Source: Deroplatys truncata (Eukaryota > Arthropoda > Insecta > Mantodea > Mantidae). From it: 64,000 nt of DNA. Of this stretch, positions 34,566 through 46,150 are shown piece by piece. The notes under the pieces were generated by a model that made no database searches, was not told where the DNA came from, and was given only the letters and a program-made list of their open reading frames with translations. Location: positions 59,132,364 through 59,196,363 of the forward strand of contig CM060980.1 in the NCBI GenBank assembly GCA_030765065.1. The letters are read 5' to 3'. Every line of letters begins with the position of its first letter. Within the stretch, counting starts at the first letter, position 1. The position numbers and the translations under genes were made by a program.

Positions 34566-35417
34566 TTTCTGATGTGACACATTCAAATGACTTTCTCTAT
34601 TCTCTATCGTTTATTAATTGGTCAAATTATTCCTAAGAAAATTCATTTCCCTATCTTCATTTTAATCGAGATAAACCTCTCCGGAAATAGTTGCCTGAAA
34701 CACTTTGTTATAAATTCAAAGGTAATGGCGATAGTCAAATGTTTTAGAACTGGACGCTAAACGCTGACCTTAAAATTCCACACTCTTTCCAGGACATCGC
34801 GGAAAATAAATGAAAAATCACAGGACTTTAAAATAACGGCTAAGTATTGAGCAATCCGAAACATTAATAACGATATCTTATAAATGGCTGATATCACAAA
34901 AAAAGTTACTTGAAACAAAATGTGTGTTTTTAAGAAATGTACATTTCTTGTGTAGTACGTTTTCGTCTATCGCTTAACATTTACCAATTATTCAAGACTA
35001 TACACGAAGAAGACTTCAGAAGCTACTCACAGAAAATTAAAATATACATTTTATTTGTCATGTAAATATCTTTTACATGTGATGTGTTCATAAAAATCGT
35101 TAACTAATTTTTATAAAATAAAAATTGTGGAAAAATCTTCCATGTAAAGGGTAATTTGAGGTGGGGGAATTGTATTGAAAATTTTCGTGTCGCCACTTTG
35201 GAAGATATGATCTTAAATGTCAAGTTTGGTGTTCATCCGACGTATCGTTTTTGAGTTATGCTCTTCACAGCCACACACACGTACACATAGAGCTTTTTCT
35301 AAAAAAAATTTTTTGGATTCAGAGGGCTTCAAAAAGTGTTTCCGGTAAAATCTCGACATCGAATTTTTGGATGGAATGCAATATCTTCTCTACCTACTAG
35401 GTACGTGGTAGAGAAAA
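34566..35417 (-). mobile_element. Family B element, copy B5
   Basis: Genomic left TTCTGATGTGACACATTC then ACTTTCTCTA; genomic right ATCTTCTCTACCTACTAGGT then GGTAGAGAAAAT. The (CA)n tract is reduced to CACACACACGTACACA at about 35273. Confidence 0.85.
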
Positions 35418-37060
35418 TAATAACCAATAAATCAAAAGTTAGGCTGTTAACGTGCTCTTGTGCCCTTGTACAACAGCCGCCATTGTAAATAAGCGTCAAT
35501 AACAAACATAATGAAATTAAGATAGGCAAAAAGATTGATAAAATTTCTCATTACATAATGGGCCCTCAAGCCATGGAAGGGCACACAGTATAAAAATAAC
35601 AATTATAGGCGTTATGGCATAAGTATATTTAACTCCAGTAAGCATGAAAATTATACGATTCTAAAAAAGGAAAAAAATAGGCAAGTACACAGCTCTACAT
35701 CTGATTATCTCATCGTGTGAAGGCAATGGGTTAGCTTTATCCTTTCAAAAAAAACTAGTGTCCGTATTCTAGTCAGAAGATGGCAAGGAGCCACTTTTGG
35801 TAGCCCCTGAGCGTACAATCCACCCCGTCAGTCATTTAGTTAGTATGCTCAACCCTCTCAGCCCATGTCGTTCTGTGCAAACATCCATATTGACAATATT
35901 TATGTTCTGATATTCTCAAGTAGACGTTTAGTAATGGTAGGGGGCGATGGATTTGCATACGATTAAAAACCCTTTTTTGTTACAGTTTCCGTCTCTCATT
36001 TCGCCTCATAAATCTGTCCTAGGTCCTAATCTCCCGCCCATGTCCTTTGTTTGAACATTATGTGCAGTTAATGACTTAGCTACCTTAAAAGCCATCTTGA
36101 AATGGGCAGCACTCACGGAATTTTCCTTCGTCTTCGGAAAACCGAGACAAATCACAGAATAAAGTAAATGTTAGTAATGGCATAACAATCCATTTATTTC
36201 ACCCTAAATCTATAGATATCTTTTGTGTATAAACAGTATTGCCAAGCTGCTGTAATTGATTCCATACTACTTTTGATTCTTCTTATAAGACACAAGAACA
36301 GATTTTTGTCAAGTAACTTTCACCAGGTCTATTTCTTAGCTCTCTTATTTGAAAGTGGCTAATTATATCGATCATTTTAATCCTGGAAGAGATATCTAAA
36401 TGGGTAGTTGTAGAAGAATTTGTTGTAAACCTAACTTTATACCATTAAAATTATTTAAAACTAGTTTTTTAAAACTGAAGAAAACTAACATACTAACCTA
36501 CTGAAGCACCACTTATCTTTGTCTAGCTAAACAGAAATCATGTTAATTGCAAGACAACTGAGTTATAAAAGACTGACCGTTCAATGGGTTAACTCACGTT
36601 TTAATATAGGTAGCCAATCAATTTCTATAATAAGTATATATATGTATATAATATTATAAAATCTTTCAAGGTAAAGAAAATAAAAAACTGTCTGCTAAGA
36701 AGGAGAATAATTTTATAGTAACAATTTAAATTCAAGAATGTGATTGATATACGTAGTTGATAATTCAGGTATATACAACATGTATGCCCTTCTTCTTCTT
36801 GAGCAAAAACGAAGATATTTTACTGCACTAATGTTGACACAGGTAACTGTTGTTATCAAAACCGGATGGTCTGATTCTACAGATTGTGGAGGTCAGGTTG
36901 ATGGAATGTGCCTCTGACATTACCACTAATCCTGATTTGAGAACACAACACATTCGTGTTCGCATGACCGTATTTAGTTTTGATATCCAGAGCTATATTT
37001 TAGTAATCTCCTTTCTTTCTAGTTTAATGAATGAATACAGACGTATTTTAATTTAATTAT
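35418..37060. other. Unassigned AT-rich DNA
   Basis: No repeat or coding region recognised in about 1.6 kb. Confidence 0.4.
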
Positions 37061-38376
37061 TGTAAAAAAAATACTGTATTACTTTGAACTGGTATTGCGT
37101 CGCTTTGGATAGTCGTATTTGGGTAAAGTCGGTGACATTCGAAAGACAAATTCAAATATTTTTACTATACCTCTACACTGACGCTGCAGACATCAAGGCG
37201 ATATTATCTGATGAAATGGACCGGATGGCAGAAGCGATACGAAGTTGCACTTCTTGTGGGTTTTGAGGCAATGAGGGTACATAGACACAAACCTTTATGT
37301 AACCCCATAAAAATAAGTTACAGACCTTCAAGTCAGGCCGCTCATTCAAATCTTACCAAACCTGTAAATGCCAGTGAGGAGGTGCTCCATCTTGCTGGAA
37401 AATAAATTCGTTGTCTTCTTCTTTCAAATGTAGAAACAGCCATTCAGTGAGCATGTCAAGATAAGTTGGACCCTTAACAGTGGCCTCTTGAAAGAAAAAT
37501 GGACCATAGACTTGACGTTTCATTACAGCACAAAAGACATTCACTTTAGGGGAGTCTCTTTGAATTTCCAAAATGGCATGTGGATTCGGGCTCCCCCAAA
37601 TTTTAAAAGTATGTCTGTTCACTTTTTCACTAACGTAGAATGTTGCCTCATCACTGAAAATTATTTTTCCTGACAGATTTTCATTATCCTCCATTAGTAT
37701 CAATAAATGTTCAAGAAATGTAATTGTTTTGCAGAGTCATCAGGTTGCAACTTATGCAGTAATTGCAGTTTGTAGGAGTAAAACTTCAGTCGTGTATGAA
37801 GGATTTTAGATGCGGTGGCTTTAGGGATGTTTAACTGCTAACTAGCTCTATGGACACACTTCTTAGGACTGTGTACAAATGCCTCCGGCACTTGTTCCAC
37901 AATTCCGGCATTGACAGATGGTCTCCCCGAATGGCCTTTCCTTTGACGGCATATGCAGCCCCGATCCACAAAATCACGGTACCACTTCAAAATTGACATA
38001 TGTGTAGGAGCTTGATGTTGAAGCTTTGCTTAACCTGCACCAGTCTCTGTGTATTATATTCCAAAACACACCAACTACGTTCTTGTGGGTTCGCCATAAC
38101 TCCTTAAAAGTTCTTTAATAACAACACAATTTTAAAATTGTGTAATCTGTCTGCTAATATCCAACAATGAAATCATATTGACTAATCACGAATGTGAGTG
38201 AATTTAGTTTCTGTTTGATTCCCGCGATCCCACAGTTGTCCACAGTTGTCCATTGTTGACATGCACAAAAATATTTATTTTTCTTTCGAATGTCACCAGT
38301 TTCATTTAAATATGATTAGCCAATGAGACGGGTGCTACTTTGGAGTATGACAGTATTTTTATGGACACACTGTGTA
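37061..38376 (-). mobile_element. Full-length mariner/Tc1-superfamily element (dead)
   Basis: Long inverted ends of roughly 100 bp. Left: AAAAATACTGTATTAC at about 37065 and GGTGACATTCGAAAGACAAA (37130-37149). Right: TTTCTTTCGAATGTCACC at about 38280-38297 and GTATGACAGTATTTTTATGG (38345-38364), closing at CACACTGTG next to a TA. The total of about 1.3 kb is the usual length of an autonomous mariner-type element. It encloses one broken transposase on the minus strand. Confidence 0.8.
37353..38118 (-). pseudogene. mariner/Tc1-superfamily transposase pseudogene
   Basis: Begins on the minus strand with MANPQERSWCVLEYNTQR (about 38118-38060). After a frame change it reads APTHMSILKWYRDF and HSGRPSVNAGIVEQVPEAF. 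A stop interrupts VHRAS/QLNIPKATASKIL, after which the frame is open: the first catalytic Asp in IIFSDEATF, then KVNRHTFKIWGSPNPHAI, DSPKVNVFCAVMKRQVYGPF and the second Asp in [11 protein letters not shown] (near 37375). The open part runs from 37703 to 37353. The C-terminal catalytic third is lost before the left inverted repeat. The DUF4817-like family assignment is from motif recognition. Confidence 0.88.
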
Positions 38377-38507
38377 TGTGTGTGTGTTTTAAATGGAAAC
38401 GTACATTTACGGTCAATTTAAATTGACCCTAAAATGACCATCACAACGTCCTCCAAATGAAAAATGACTAATGGCATTTACTTTCCCCCTAATATCAAGC
38501 AATTTTT

Positions 38508-38644
38508 ACTTTCTCTACTACGTATAGTAAGTAGGGGAAGTATTGTATTCCACCCAAAAATTCGATACCCAGATTTCACCGGAAATATATGCTTTGAGAC
38601 TCCCTGAATCCAAAAATAAAAGCATTTTTGGAATATGTCCGTGT

Positions 38645-38675
<31 letters not shown>

Positions 38676-39505
38676 AGTGTGTGTGTGTGTGTGTGTCTGT
38701 GAACAGCATAACTCAGAAACGAACAGTCGGATAAACACCAAACTTGGTATATAGGTTCAGTATCTTCCAGAGATGCGACAACGAAGGTTTTCAGGAAAAT
38801 CCCCCCACCCCAGATTACCCTTTACATGGAACAGTTTTCGAATATTTTGATTTTCTCAAAAATGGCTCTAACGATTTTGATTAAAATATCATATGTTTAA
38901 GATATTTTCACGACAAATAAAATGTATATCTTGAATTTTCTGGAAATGTCTACAAAAGTATTCTTCATTGTGAACGACTTTTGCATAACTGGTAAACCAT
39001 AAGAGATAGACAAACGTTTACTATACAAAAAATGTAGATCACGTTAAAATAAACAATTTATGTCATATACATTTGTTTTGTTGAGTGAACCATTTTTGAG
39101 ATATTGCTTGTTATTCCCTTAAATTTTTCAATACTTATTTTCTCAAATGGGAATTCGTTATTCATCTATTTAGTCTTGGATATGCAAAGAGTATTAATCT
39201 GTGGCAAAGAGAATGGTGCTGCACCTAGCAACCAGCTATTAAGAGATATGTATGTGCTTAAAGGCTACTGTATTTCTATATTGTCCTTTGCAAATACAAA
39301 ACAAGGGGAACATAGTAGGCCATATGCGATAGTCAAATATTTTTAGAACTGGTCGCTATGTGTAAAATGCAATTCTCTTTGCATGTCAAAAGATCGTTTC
39401 TGCAAATGTTTATCTCGATTAATATGAAATAGATGGAGAATAAGAGTTTGTAAAAATAGTTTGTACAGAGTAGAGAAAGTCAGTGAGTTAACACATCAGA
39501 TTTTT
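38508..39505 (+). mobile_element. Family B element, copy B6 (reference copy)
   Basis: The best complete copy, 998 bp. Left end ACTTTCTCTACTACGTATAG at the very edge. A (TG)n run lies at about 38640-38697. The conserved interior has CTTTACATGGAACA, ATGGCTCTAACGATTTTGAT and TATTTGACTATCGC-like blocks on the appropriate strand. On the right GTAGAGAAAGT ends at 39480, about 25 bp before the edge, followed by a tail that in other copies forms an ATGTG...CACAT hairpin and then CAGATTTTT. No conserved long coding frame. The layout fits a non-autonomous Helentron-type (DINE-1/HINE) element, and no target duplication is expected for that class. Confidence 0.88.
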
Positions 39506-40328
39506 ATCTAAGACATGTCTTTCTACAACGCTTAGTTTTGGAGATATTGTACAGTCTCAACTGGTCCTCCCTCTATATATAAAATCCACACCAATTTAAA
39601 ATAGCGTAAGCGCTGTATAAAATGAACCTCTGCAATGAAAATACAAAAGAATAAAAAAAGTGAAAGAAAAGCATAATCTCATAAGAAAATTGAACTAGGG
39701 AAACTATAGGAAACATTATGAAATGTACAGTTGACCTTACTGTATTATCTAAAGAGCATTGACGACAAAAATATAAATATCTTACAATAATGAATAATTA
39801 AGTTAGAATAAGGATATAACAAACAGCTAGCAGAATTTATCTAGCTGTGATTACAACCCTCCCTCGATTATCCACCCAATCAGACCTTAATTGTTTTGCC
39901 TTCAGCTGCCTTCCGGTAGCGCTAAACATGTCCCTGCAGATCACCAAGACAGACCCCCCAAATTCTATTCCTATTAATTAGGACGGATTCTCGAACATTT
40001 CCCAACGTGACACTTAATATATTACATACACTTAGTCTAAGACACGCGAGCCCCTGTTTTAATGTAGTATTTCATACTCTCAGACTGTGTCTCCGAGAGT
40101 ATTTTTTAACTGAATCTTTTTCGTGCATTGCATAGTTATTCTTTACCTATCGACATGCCATTCCTATAAAAACTCTTTCCATTTCCTTGAATCATTGCCG
40201 AATGTGTAGTTCATAACTTAGTTTTGAAACCTCTTCTTTTTTCAAGCCCATGATGCAATCTCTGTCATTCTCAAATGTTTATGGTAGCATATTTCCCTAG
40301 TTAGAACTCGAGCTGCATGAGAAATGCA
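39506..40328. other. Unassigned DNA
   Basis: No gene or repeat recognised. Confidence 0.35.
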
Positions 40329-40329
40329 C

Positions 40330-40800
40330 AGTCGAATGCAAGGAATTGTGCCGATATAATGTGCAGAAGTTTATGTTGGTAAGGAAAATATTAAAGTGCC
40401 TCTGCCACGTCCCTTACGTGTTCTAGCACTCAGTTAATGTATGTCTTAATCTCCTCCTTTCCTCCTAAAACCGATCTGTGTTCATAAGTAAATGTTTGGC
40501 GTTAAACCATTACAAGACGGACTCATACAGCGGCTGATATGGATCGACGTTGCGAAGCATGCCTTCCAACCACTCAGATGAAATGTTTCAACACTCGCCG
40601 CCCACCTAGGCCTGAGCTTTGTTTCTAGGCTAATGCGTGTGTGTGTGTGTGTCACACTTTAATTCAGACTAATAAGGGATTGGCTCAACCAAGGCTGGTG
40701 TGGAACACGGATGATAGGAGCTTCTGTCGACATTAAATAAAGAAAACACTATAAGAAACCAGGAGCTTTAGAGTGTTTCGTTCACTCGACTGTACAAAAT
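40330..40800 (+). repeat. Repeat C, copy 3
   Basis: GAATTGTGCCGATATAATG to ATAAGAAACCAGGAGC, uninterrupted. It includes an extra (TG)n at about 40638. It provides the empty-site reference for the insertion in copy 2. Confidence 0.7.
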
Positions 40801-40846
40801 GTAATGCTTCTTTGAAATCTAATTTCTAGAATGCTCTCCAGGTTTT

Positions 40847-41852
40847 ACCCTCTCTGCCACTTACATAGTAGGTAGAGAAGGCATTGTATTCCACCCAAAC
40901 ATTTGACACTGCGTTTCACCGGAAATACATGTTTTGAGGTCCCTGGATGAAAAAAGCATTTTAGAAAAAGGTCCGTGTGTGTGTGTGTGTGTGTGTGTGA
41001 AAAGCATAACTCAAAAACGAAAAGTCTGATCAACACCAAACTTGGCATTTAAATTCAGTACCTTTCAAAAACGCGACATGAATATTTTCAAGAAAATTTC
41101 CCCATCCAAACTACCCTTTACATGGAACATTTTTCGAATTTTTTTATTTTCTAAAACATGGTTCTAACGATTCTGATTAAATACCATATATTAAAGATAT
41201 TTACATGATAAATAACATGTATATCTTGACTTTTCTGGGAATAACCTTTGAAGTCCTCTTCATTGGAAGTAATTTTGTATGAGCTTGTACAACTGGTAAA
41301 CGTTAAGCGATAAACATACTCCGGACGGAAACCTGGATATCCGTGATTCATATCCCGGGATGGCATTGAATTTTTCAGTCATCTGATTCTTCCTTTCCAG
41401 CCTTGCCCAACACACGGCTTGCGTGGAAGAACAATTACCTCCGATAAACATACTACACATGAAATGTAGATCTCCTTAATACACACAATTTATTTCATAA
41501 TACAGTTTTTGTGGCATCAGCCATTTCCAAAATGTTAGTTATTAATGATTCGAGTTGTTCAATACTTATCCATTGTTTTAAATTCCTGTAAACATGCAAT
41601 TGTTTCTGACGACGTTATGGAAACAGGATGGAATTATAAGACTAGCGTATGGCGTCCAGTTCTAAAACATTTCACTATCGTTGTTCCCTTTGATCTATAA
41701 CGAAATGCGTAAGCAACTATTTCTGCAAAAGCTTATTTGGATTAAAATGAAATAGATATAAAAATAAGCTTTAGTAAGACTAATCTGTATACCCACCAAT
41801 AAACGATTGAGCGTAGAGAAAGTAATAAGAATGTATCGCATCACAATTTTTT
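40847..41852 (+). mobile_element. Family B element, copy B7
   Basis: Left end ACCCTCTCTGCCACTTACAT, (TG)n at about 40974-41000, right end CGTAGAGAAAGTAATAAG then ATCACAATTTTTT. Interrupted by a 121-bp retroposed segment at 41321. Confidence 0.85.
41321..41441. mobile_element. 121-bp retroposed segment with 13-bp target duplication
   Basis: CGATAAACATACT occurs at 41308-41320 and again at 41442-41454, exactly flanking 121 bp absent from all other family B copies. The insert starts CCGGACGGAAACC and ends ATTACCTC. No poly(A) or clear tRNA boxes. The long duplication implies target-primed insertion; the source is unknown. Confidence 0.75.
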
Positions 41853-42745
41853 ATCTACAGATACGTAAAGACTAATAAAATGAATGTATTTCCAACTCAC
41901 ATTGAGATTTCAATATCATTGCTGCGTTAAAAATCTTGTGTGATTAAAACGGAAATTTTCCCATCTGGCTTTTGGAAACATCCCACATGCGTATTCCCAG
42001 ATTTTCAAGAATGCTGGAAAAAGGCATTATCGAGGAACCGGATTTTTGCAAGATTCGTTTTCTTGGATGTTTTGACATGAAAGTGCGAGCATGCGAAAAA
42101 TCGAGCAGGCCATGGTTATTTTTAAGAGTTCCACGAAGTCAGAGAGGGCAGAGAAAGGATCAACCGGATTAGGTCTCAAAGAGAGACAGAGTTTAGGCGG
42201 TAGGGGGGATGTAAACCTACCTAGGTAGTATATTTGAATCCCAGTAAAATCCCTTCCCCCCTAGGATTTCATCCATTCCACAGCTTAAAAAAGGAAAAAA
42301 AAAAACAATGGCCGTGGCCGGTTTCTAATGGGCTAGCTACCTGTGTGTACGTAGGAAGGCGGGGGATGTCGGTGGTTGCGCACCATGAGATGTTGATTTC
42401 CTCCCTCTTCTCCTCCACCCGGCCCTCCAGCGTTCAGAGATCAGGACCAGAGAGATCCCGCTGCTCCCCCGGGAACTGCCTTTAACCTTTTTCATAATTG
42501 AAATTACATTTCCTGTTGGACAGACGCAACGGCCTCTGTGCTGCGTCTGTCTCGTGCTGCTACCGGGGCGCTTGATAAGTTCGTAAACCGGTAAAGAAAG
42601 TAGCCGTATCGGAACCGTTCCTTTTGTATGAGATCACTGGACACTAGCACTTATTACATGTAAAGCAAGGATTAAGCATTCTGGCAAAATGGTCAAATAT
42701 ATTATATGACTTGTGTTAAATGTTTCATGTCACAGAAGTTTAAGA
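41853..42745. other. Unassigned, with a GC-rich stretch
   Basis: 42180-42560 is distinctly GC-rich, with CCCTTCCCCCC and GCTCCCCCGGGAAC runs and an A-run at about 42295. It may be an old SINE or retroposed sequence. No family match within the window. Confidence 0.3.
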
Positions 42746-42747
42746 TT

Positions 42748-42910
42748 AGCCGGCCCTCGTAGCCGTGGTCGCTGGAGTGGTCGCTCCGCCTAGCTGAGAG
42801 TCGCGGGTTCGAGTCCCGCCACGGACATGGGTGTTTGTGTGTATGTGCGTTGCGGAAATAAGCGGTATGAAAACAGTAAAACACAGTAGCATAAACTGGG
42901 TACAATAAGG
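42748..42910 (+). repeat. tRNA-derived SINE, family S2
   Basis: GCCGGCCCTCGTAGCCGTGG head, A-box-like TAGCCGTGGTCG, B box GGGTTCGAGTCCCGCCACGG, then GGGTGTTTGTGTGTATGTG, AATAAGCGG and ACACAGTAGCATAAACTGGG. Not a functional tRNA: no proper acceptor pairing. Confidence 0.75.
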
Positions 42911-44220
42911 GAACTTTAAAAAAAAAACAAAAAAAACGGTCGTTTCTTCAACTATGGTTATGTATATAAAATTTCTCCAAAAATAGTTGTAATTTTTAAT
43001 TTTTTCTTTCATTTAGAAACAGACACATTGTCTAAATTCAGGGCTTAATTTTTTTAACTAGATACATTTGTTTTCTTGTTACAGAGATTCTCAGCGTATG
43101 TTTAACATGAAGCACCAGATCTATGTTACTTGTAACACACCTATTTACTTAAACCACAATGATGCATTAAATGAAATGTCAACTAACTAATTTTATAACA
43201 CGTTTTTAGGTCCTATGTGATTCTTCTTTTATCACAGATACACAACTGTTATGCGTTACTAGTCGGCCACTATACGAGTGTGCTTGGAGGTGGGCGCAAC
43301 TGTTTTTGTTGACGAGGCGAAGGTCATAAACGATAGGGATCGGAGGGTGGTGAGAGGCAAAGTGACAGAGGAATGTACAGTTGCACAATGAAAACAGTAC
43401 TACATTTGCAGCCTCAGCTCGCTGATAAATGCAACTTGGAACTGCGGATTTTTTCTTTACCCGACTGTCCATTCGATGCCCTGCCCACTTGTGCGGTAAC
43501 TGTTTAGTTCCTCTTCACATCACACGCATTCGTATCGTGACCGATTAGTACCAATTGCCTCTATCCTAAGTAAATGAACAGAGATGTATCACTTCGCGGT
43601 AAATGCACGATTCATTAGCACAGCTTATGCTAGTGCAGGGAGCTGAAAATGTGGCGACAGTTAGTATTGTGCTGAGACAATTTTTAGGTCTCTCAGTTGA
43701 AAAGATTGTTCCACTCACCTAATCCGTCCTTCACCCGCAAACTATGTATACTAGGCCGCTCGAAGAAACACACTTTTGTATTACTCCGCGCAAAACGTGC
43801 ACAGCATATGCAATCGGTATGCGACAGTTGCTCAGGACACTTATTGTTTCTATTTCCAAATAACAGTAAAAATATGGAACATTGCAGTCATTAAACCTAT
43901 CTATTATCTCATTTCAAAAGTAGTAAATAAAGACAAGATGATATATTTTTTATACTCTTAGGCTTGGTATTGCAGCCAGGGTCTAACAAAAGCATTCACT
44001 GTGGTCACGTGCTGGGAATGCTCGTACTTACCTCAAGTGTGTTTCTTATTTCTAGAGTATAGCATCCCCTTACCTCCCTTCATCCATCGCTAACCACTTC
44101 ACAACACTATGTGCTACATCCGGACCAGCACACGCTTCAATCTGTACCTCGTTGCTTTGAAGCTAACTACAGTGGGCTAGTCACAAACATGTGCTTAATT
44201 CCTTGATATAAGATTATGTT
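42911..44220. other. Unassigned DNA
   Basis: Starts with an A-rich stretch after the SINE. Nothing recognised otherwise. Confidence 0.35.
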
Positions 44221-44221
44221 T

Positions 44222-44395
44222 ACTGTCCCTGTGGTCGAGTGGTCCCAGGTTAGATTCCCCGCTACCGCAGGGAATTTTTCTTAATCGAGAGTAGTTCCCT
44301 ATCCTCCATACAGTCTGGTAGTAAATACGGGAGTAGATGTGAGAGTTTCAATATAAAGATTAATGAAAAATAAATAAATAAAACCCTATAGTTCA
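44222..44395 (+). repeat. tRNA-derived SINE, family S3
   Basis: A box TGTGGTCGAGTGG, shortened anticodon region, B-box-like CCAGGTTAGATTCCCC, then CAGGGAATTTTTCTTAA, TTCCCTATCCTCC, GTCTGGTAGTAAATACGG and a tail AAATAAATAAATAAAA. Confidence 0.7.
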
Positions 44396-44490
44396 GAGAG
44401 TTATAACACCATCAGTAAGTAGTTTCTCAAGTCAAAGCCCCCGTTATGACCACAAAATACTAGTAGCCTATAAAAAATGAAAGCATTAAA

Positions 44491-45456
44491 AAAATCTGAT
44501 GTGTTACATTCACATGACCTTCTCTACTCTTGTACAAATTATTTTTACAAGCTCTTATTCTCCATCTATTTCATATTAATCAAGACAAACATCTTTTGAC
44601 ATGCAAAGAGAATTACATTTTACACATAGCGACCAGTTCTAAAAATGTTTGACTATCGCTTAAGGCGTACTATGTACCCCTTGTTTTGTATTTGCAAAGG
44701 ACAATATAGAAATACAGTAGCCTTTAAGCATATACATATCTCTTAATAGCTGGTTGCTAGGTGCAGCAACATTCTCTAACCGTCAGATTAGTACTCTTTG
44801 CATATACAAGACAAAAAAATGAATAACGAATTCCCATTTAAGAAAATAAGTATTGAAAAATTTAAGGGAATAACAAGCAATATCTCGAAAATGGTTCACT
44901 CAACCAAAATAATGTATATGACATAAATTGTGTATTTTAACTCGATCTACATTTTTGGTGTAGTAAAATTTTGTCTATCTCTTATGGTTTACCAGTTATA
45001 CAAAAGTCGTTCACAATGAAGAATACTTTTGGAAGAATTCCCAGGAAATTCAAGATATACACTTTATTTGTCATGAAAATATCTTAAACATATGATATTT
45101 TAATCAAAATCGTTAGAGCCATTTTTGAGAAAATTAAAAGTTTTCGAAAAATGTTCCATGTAAAGGGTAATCTTGGGTGGGGGGATTTTCTTGAAAAGCT
45201 TCGTCTCGCATCTCTGGAAGATACTGAACCTAAATACCAAGTTTGGTGTTTTTACGACCGTTATTTTCTGAGTTATGCGGTTCACAGACACACACACAGA
45301 CATACAGACACACAGACACACACAAGGACATGTTTCCAAAAATCCTTTTTTTGAATTCAGGGGTTCTCAAAACATATATTTCCAGTGAAATCTTGGTAGC
45401 AAATTTTTGGGTGGAATACAATACTTCCCCTACTTACTATACGTAGTAGAGAAAGT
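44491..45456 (-). mobile_element. Family B element, copy B8
   Basis: Genomic left AATCTGATGTGTTACATTCA, in which ATGTG and CACAT-type arms can pair; genomic right CTACTTACTATACGTAGTAG then AGAAAGT. Close to B4, B6 and B12, the youngest-looking subgroup. Confidence 0.9.
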
Positions 45457-45886
45457 AATTAAATTAATAAAATATTATTAACGACCGCTCATAATTATAT
45501 TCATGATTATTTAATGGTATATATCTCTAAAGGAAATTTAGTTTTTATTTGGCATAGCGTTCTATTTTCCTGCGGTAAGCGCTTAAGTAGCATAAAAGGC
45601 GAGATAAATTGTTATAATTATTTTTATGATTTTTTTTAGGAAAACGTATTTAAAAGTTTGCACATTTACGACAGCATCTTAATGTCTTCATGCTCTCATC
45701 GCAAATATAGAATAAAATGACAATAACAAAGTGCTGATATACAAAAGCATAACAGGTTTGTGAAAACGAAACAGTAAGAAAAAGCCCGCCTACAAGTAAA
45801 AAGCTATTTTACTACCACCCATAAAATAATATTTATCGCTGATCTAAACTACTATGACAAATCCGGGCAGTTTTTAAGTTTAAAAA

Positions 45887-46150
45887 TCTCATGTGTTACA
45901 TTCACGCGAAGTTCTCTATCATCTATCGTTTATTAGCGAATATACAAACTATTCTTACTAAAACTTATGTTTCTATCTACTACATTTTCATTCAAATGAA
46001 CCTTTACAGAAATAGCTACATTACACATCTCGTTATAGATACAAAGAGAACAGCGACAGCCAAATTTTTAAGGACTGGAAGCTATACGCTGGCCTTAAAA
46101 TTCCATACTGTTTCCATGTCATCGCGAGAAACAGCTGAATGTTGACAGGA
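45887..46150 (-). mobile_element. Family B element, right-end fragment (B9)
   Basis: Genomic left TCTCATGTGTTACATTCACG through AGTTCTCTATCATCTATCG to AAACAGCTGAATGTTGACAG. The rest of the element is absent. Confidence 0.7.

Noticed and set aside
38478..38741. Frames rich in TH or CV repeats in both directions
   Set aside because: They are translations of the (TG)n tract inside family B.
42748..42830. Functional tRNA gene
   Set aside because: A and B boxes are present but the acceptor and anticodon arms do not pair, and the same sequence with a shared body recurs at 47630 and 13918, which marks a SINE.
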